Origin: Ferruginibacter sp.
GTDB lineage: Bacteria > Bacteroidota > Bacteroidia > Chitinophagales > Chitinophagaceae
Direction of reading: 5' to 3'
DNA length: 13,226 nucleotides
Assembly (NCBI GenBank): GCA_018057635.1
Contig: JAGPDJ010000032.1
Span: 1-13,226, forward strand
The notes under the pieces were generated by a model. It was not told the DNA's origin, did no database searches, and saw only the letters and a list, made by a program, of their open reading frames with translations. The translations under genes were made by a program, and so were the position numbers. Below are positions 13,116 to 13,226 of this stretch, piece by piece. Each line of letters starts with the position of its first letter. Positions within the stretch are counted from its first letter, which is position 1.

Positions 13116-13226
13116 AAATTTCTGTATTGCGTTCCTGGAAAAATCACTTAATATCAACCTTCCGCTGATCATTGCTCTTTCTTTCAGTAATACATCCCAA
13201 TGCTCTGTTCCCCGCCAGCATACTTT
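13092..13226 (-). CDS. Enoyl-CoA hydratase/isomerase-like C-terminus (runs off right edge)
   Basis: On the minus strand an open frame enters from the right edge and ends at TAA (13092-13094), giving the last 44 residues: KVCWRGTEHWDVLLKERA, then MISGRLILSDFSRNAIQ and KFKTDKASR. The pattern GTEHWD-x-LL-x-ERA-x-x-SG-x-L-x-LS-F-x-(R/K)-AI-x-KFK resembles the C-terminal helices of enoyl-CoA hydratase/isomerase family proteins such as methylglutaconyl-CoA hydratase. The catalytic parts are outside the window, so the exact reaction is unknown. Its final codons form one arm of the shared terminator. Confidence 0.62.
   Translation of the reverse strand, partial: KVCWRGTEHWDVLLKERAMISGRLILSDFSRNAIQKFKTDKASR

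Overview
The window looks like chromosome from a member of the Bacteroidota, most likely a Chitinophagaceae-type organism. Four observations support this: an AT-rich background, starts without Shine-Dalgarno sequences, promoters of the Bacteroidota type (TAnnTTTG at -7, TTTG at -33), and gene content typical of that phylum (S46 dipeptidyl peptidase, PnuC/NadR-kinase pair, bacterial GH3 protein, NHL-repeat secreted protein). There is no rRNA, tRNA, CRISPR array, insertion sequence or clear prophage.

Layout, left to right. (1) Positions 1-574, minus strand, hold the N-terminus of a large secreted NHL-repeat protein that runs off the left edge. (2) After a 413-bp intergenic stretch with a GC-rich, inverted-repeat-containing patch come pnuC, tag and a NadR-type ribosylnicotinamide kinase on the plus strand. 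This is a nicotinamide riboside uptake and phosphorylation module with a DNA-repair gene lodged inside it. Short repeat-like DNA flanks the kinase gene. (3) Positions 6363-2875, minus strand, form a tight four-gene unit: a GH3-family adenylating enzyme, a LysE-family exporter, a secreted/membrane hypothetical protein, and a monofunctional peptidoglycan glycosyltransferase. (4) Divergent from it is a 720-residue S46 dipeptidyl peptidase (DPP7 type), followed by a strong intrinsic terminator. (5) Positions 8895-9433, minus strand, carry two tandem paralogous small ORFs (61 and 64 codons). They share an almost invariant arginine-rich C-terminus and lie behind a canonical Bacteroidota promoter whose -33 box sits in the loop of a perfect inverted repeat. 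This is the least explained and most interesting part of the window. (6) Next is an unrecognised soluble protein (plus strand) with its own inverted repeat just upstream of the start. (7) A YihY/BrkB membrane protein (minus strand) diverges, across about 490 bp, from a YtxH - holin-like (YqjE-like) - hypothetical cassette on the plus strand that resembles an envelope or stress-response operon. (8) A 16-bp-stem bidirectional terminator ends this cassette and overlaps the last codons of a convergent, partial enoyl-CoA hydratase-like gene running off the right edge.

Functionally the window is mostly housekeeping and envelope biology: NAD precursor salvage, base-excision repair, peptidoglycan polymerisation, extracytoplasmic peptide degradation, and membrane stress proteins. 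The two small paralogous proteins and the GH3-LysE pairing are the parts with no established role that I can assign.
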